This document shows positions 5,586 to 7,731 of a stretch of DNA of 7,731 bases, in pieces (position 1 is the stretch's first letter; each line of letters starts with the position of its first letter). Under the pieces are notes generated by a model, which saw only the letters and a program-made list of their open reading frames with translations, searched no databases and was not told where the DNA came from. The stretch is taken from positions 1-7,731 of the forward strand of contig JAICVP010000098.1 of NCBI GenBank assembly GCA_025935275.1. The letters run 5' to 3'. The stretch is from Thermoleophilia bacterium (GTDB taxonomy: Bacteria > Actinomycetota > Thermoleophilia > Gaiellales > Gaiellaceae). Both the position numbers and the translations under genes were made by a program.

Positions 5586-5957
5586 TCAGTCCGAAGCAGC
5601 AAGGACGGTTCGCACCAGATCCTGGGCGATTCGATCCTTGGTCACGTACCCGGAGACGCCCGCCTGGAGCGCCTTCTCCACGTCCTCCGCATACGAGGAG
5701 CCCGTGAGCACGACGACCGCCGTGTCGGGCGCCTCGGCCCGGATCCGCTCGCTCGCCTCGAATCCGTCCACCACGGGCATGCTCAGATCCATGAGAACCA
5801 CGTCGGGCTCCAGCTCGCCCGCGAGGCGCAGAGCCTCCTCGCCGTCATGGGCGCGCCCGGCCACCTCGATCTGGGCCTCGATCCCGAGGATCGCCTCGAG
5901 GGCATCCATGAAGAGCGGGTCGTCGTCGGCGATGAGGACGCGGACACGAGGCGTCAT
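5586..5957 (-). CDS. Stand-alone response-regulator receiver protein
   Basis: A 123-residue CheY-like receiver domain with no output domain. The acidic pocket is D11/D12 in LIADDDP and the phospho-acceptor is D57 in VVLMD. The switch Thr is T85 in VVVLTG and the conserved Lys is K107 in GYVTKD. The sequence resembles the receiver of NarL/FixJ regulators (PDVVLMDLSMPVVDGFEASERIR), but the protein ends 16 residues after K107, where a LuxR-type HTH would normally begin. It may act by protein-protein contact or be a truncated NarL-type regulator. No frameshifted HTH is seen downstream; secG begins 22 bases later. The ATG at 5957 overlaps the transporter stop as ATGA, which fixes the start and implies coupling. 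The in-frame upstream extension would run inside the transporter gene. No histidine kinase lies in the window. Confidence 0.9.
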   Translation of the reverse strand: MTPRVRVLIADDDPLFMDALEAILGIEAQIEVAGRAHDGEEALRLAGELEPDVVLMDLSMPVVDGFEASERIRAEAPDTAVVVLTGSSYAEDVEKALQAGVSGYVTKDRIAQDLVRTVLAASD

Positions 5958-6856
5958 GCCGTCGTCCGCCTGATCTCGAGGCCGCTCGCAGTCCCGACGT
6001 GCTCGACCTGCAGGGTCGTGTGCTCGAGCCCGAACCGCTCCTCCAACATCTGTTCGAGCTCCAGCCGGATGCGGTGGCAGTCCGCGCCGGGATCGACGAG
6101 TACGTGCGCGGAGAGGGCCGGGAAGCCGTCCGTCACCGTCCACACGTGCAGATCGTGCGTCTCGACGACGCCCTCATGCCGGGCGATCGCCCGCCCCACC
6201 TCGCCCGGCGGAGCGGAGCTAGGCGCGCCTTCGAGGAAGATCCGCCCCGACTCCCGCAGGAGCGTGATGCTCGCGCCGAACATGAGCCCGGCGACGAAGA
6301 GCGAGGCGATCGGGTCGAACCGGTTCCAGCCCGTGGCGAGAATCAGGATGCCTGCAAGCGCGGTACCGACGAAGGCGGCCAGGTCGGTCGCGATGTGCAG
6401 GTAGGCGCCGCGCACGTTCAGGCTCTGCCGCTGCGCGCGGGCCATGAGCGCGAGGACGGCGATGTTGACGACGATGCCGGCCACCGCCACGACCGTCACG
6501 ATCCCGGCCTCCACCTCGGGCGGATCCACGAGCCGCCGGATCGCCGAGTAAACGATCAGGAGCCCGATCACGACGAGTGTGATCCCGTTCGCCTGCGCGG
6601 CGAGGATCTCCGCGCGCGCGAAGCCGAACGTCCAGCGGCCGCGCGCCGGTAGGGAGGCCGCCCACGCTGCGAAGAGCGCGAGCCCGAGCGCGGATGCGTC
6701 GGTCAGCATGTGGCCGGCGTCCGCGAGCAGTGCCAGCGATTTGGCAACGATCCCGAGCACCACCTCGGCGACCATGAAAGCCAGCAGCAGCCCGAGCGAG
6801 AGCGCAAGGATGCGCCGGTCGGCGCGGGAGTCGGCGTGGACGTGCATATGACTCAT
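5954..6856 (-). CDS. CDF-family cation efflux transporter, CzcD/ZitB-like (probably Zn2+)
   Basis: A 300-residue inner-membrane metal/proton antiporter of the cation diffusion facilitator family. Six hydrophobic segments are visible at about 15-35, 42-66, 84-108, 117-138, 156-176 and 182-203. The transport site is complete: H49 and D53 in TM2 (DAGHMLTD) and H154 and D158 in TM5 (HIATD). The HD-HD arrangement is associated with zinc selectivity in this family. The cytoplasmic C-terminal domain has the usual CzcD features (GVVETHDLHVW, SAHVLVD), including H234. The N-terminus is His-containing (MSHMHVHAD), possibly a metal-gathering tail. The start overlaps the glycosyltransferase stop as ATGA, and its own stop overlaps the receiver start the same way. 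Co-transcription with a receiver protein suggests linked regulation, but no metal sensor is seen here. Confidence 0.95.
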   Translation of the reverse strand: MSHMHVHADSRADRRILALSLGLLLAFMVAEVVLGIVAKSLALLADAGHMLTDASALGLALFAAWAASLPARGRWTFGFARAEILAAQANGITLVVIGLLIVYSAIRRLVDPPEVEAGIVTVVAVAGIVVNIAVLALMARAQRQSLNVRGAYLHIATDLAAFVGTALAGILILATGWNRFDPIASLFVAGLMFGASITLLRESGRIFLEGAPSSAPPGEVGRAIARHEGVVETHDLHVWTVTDGFPALSAHVLVDPGADCHRIRLELEQMLEERFGLEHTTLQVEHVGTASGLEIRRTTA

Positions 6857-7731
6857 TCTGGCGCCTCGCCGGCCAGAAGCCGCGCCACGCGCGCCGCTTG
6901 CTTGACGACGTCGTGCTCCTCCGCGATCGCCCGCGCCGCGGGGTTCGGGCGCGGCAGGTCGACGGCCGCTCGGAGCCCGCCGGCGATGGAGTCGACGTCT
7001 CCGGGATCGACCAGGACGCCCGTCTCGGGAGTGACGAGCTCTGCCGGCCCGCCGATGCGCGTGGCGACGACCGGGCGCTCGCAGGCGAGCGCCTCGAGCA
7101 CGACCTGCCCGAATGGCTCGATGAGGCTCGGCTGGCACACGACGTCGCTCGCGGCGATGAGGTCGGCGACCCCGGAATGCGAGACGCGCCCGAGGAGGCG
7201 GACGCCCTCACGGCTCTCCAGCTGGGCGCGCAACGGGCCGTCGCCCGCGAAGACGAGGCTGCCGTCCGACAGACTCGCGAACGCATCGGCGAGACGCACG
7301 GAGTTCTTGCGCTCGTCCAGCGTCCCCACACAGAGGTAGAAGGGACCCTCGCCCTCCCAGCCGAGCTCGTCCCGGAGAGGGCCGGGATCACGGTGACGGA
7401 AGCGGGCGAGATCGACCCCGGAGTCGATGACGTGCACCTTGCCCTGCGCGTCCGGAATCTTCGCCTCGAGCTCCGCGCGCAGAAAGTCGGACACCGCAAT
7501 CACCGCGTCCGCGCGGCGAATCGACGCGGCGGTCGCGGTCGCGACGCCGGGGATGGCGCCGACGTTGCGGACGTCGCGGCCGTGCGCGGTGAGAACGAGG
7601 CGAGCCCCGACGCGGCGCGCTGCGAAGGCCGCGGCCGCGCCGGCCGGGAAGAGAAAGTGCGCGTAGACGACGTCGGGATGAAAACGGCGCGCTTCCGTGA
7701 GGGCGCGAGCCGCCAGGCCGCCGTACTTGGC
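6853..7731 (-). CDS. GT4-type (group 1) glycosyltransferase, N-terminus missing at window edge
   Basis: A GT-B fold, nucleotide-sugar-dependent glycosyltransferase. The open frame continues beyond the GTG at 7503 to the right edge, so the visible 292 residues lack the true start. The N-domain part includes FHPDVVYAHFLFP, LVLTAHGRDVRN and the domain linker ADAVIAVSDFLRAEL. The C-domain has IDSGVDLARF, YLCVGTLDERKN (phosphate-binding Arg/Lys region), LVFAGDGPLR and the EX7E motif EPFGQVVLE (E205 and E213 of the fragment). RPVVATRIGGPAELV and TGVLVDPGD follow. This is the standard GT4 order. The HGRDV block suggests a WcaK/GumH-like or sugar-lipid enzyme, but acceptor and sugar cannot be read from sequence. 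About 80-100 residues are probably missing. Its stop overlaps the transporter start by four bases. Confidence 0.93.
   Translation of the reverse strand, partial: AKYGGLAARALTEARRFHPDVVYAHFLFPAGAAAAFAARRVGARLVLTAHGRDVRNVGAIPGVATATAASIRRADAVIAVSDFLRAELEAKIPDAQGKVHVIDSGVDLARFRHRDPGPLRDELGWEGEGPFYLCVGTLDERKNSVRLADAFASLSDGSLVFAGDGPLRAQLESREGVRLLGRVSHSGVADLIAASDVVCQPSLIEPFGQVVLEALACERPVVATRIGGPAELVTPETGVLVDPGDVDSIAGGLRAAVDLPRPNPAARAIAEEHDVVKQAARVARLLAGEAPE

Overview
The window is GC-rich chromosomal DNA from what is most likely an actinobacterium, possibly of the Thermoleophilia/Gaiellales type. This is inferred from the strong G/C preference at third codon positions, a LexA operator of the Gram-positive form (GAAC-N4-GTTC), frequent GTG starts, and dense stop/start overlaps. 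No mobile element, CRISPR array or phage gene is visible, and almost every base is assigned.

Left block (1-1050, minus strand). lexA is followed, with a TGATG overlap, by a 64-residue zinc-ribbon protein. The 5' part of rnpB (RNase P RNA) then runs off the left edge. rnpB appears to start from its own -10 box inside the last codons of the zinc-ribbon gene. The lexA promoter carries one SOS box next to its -10.

Middle block (1062-5345, plus strand). A class II tRNA-Leu(GAG) is transcribed divergently from lexA and ends in a strong intrinsic terminator. Four tightly packed genes follow: tldD, tldE/pmbA, a seven-bladed Asp-box (BNR) beta-propeller protein, and a small MoaD/ThiS-type ubiquitin-like protein ending in Gly-Gly. 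TldD carries the zinc protease motif; TldE does not and is the partner subunit. The propeller and ubiquitin-like genes look functionally linked but have no assigned role that I know of. They are the best candidate here for an undescribed system.

Right block (5342-7731, minus strand). A GT4-type glycosyltransferase (cut by the right edge), a CDF zinc-type exporter and a stand-alone receiver-domain protein are joined by two consecutive ATGA overlaps. secG follows after a 22-nt gap. The convergent secG and ubiquitin-like genes share one TTAA palindrome for both stop codons.

Functionally the window mixes housekeeping (RNase P, tRNA-Leu, SecG, LexA) with a peptidase/propeller/ubiquitin-like operon and a glycosyltransferase/metal-export/receiver operon. 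All functional statements rest on motif reading and family recall; no database search was run.
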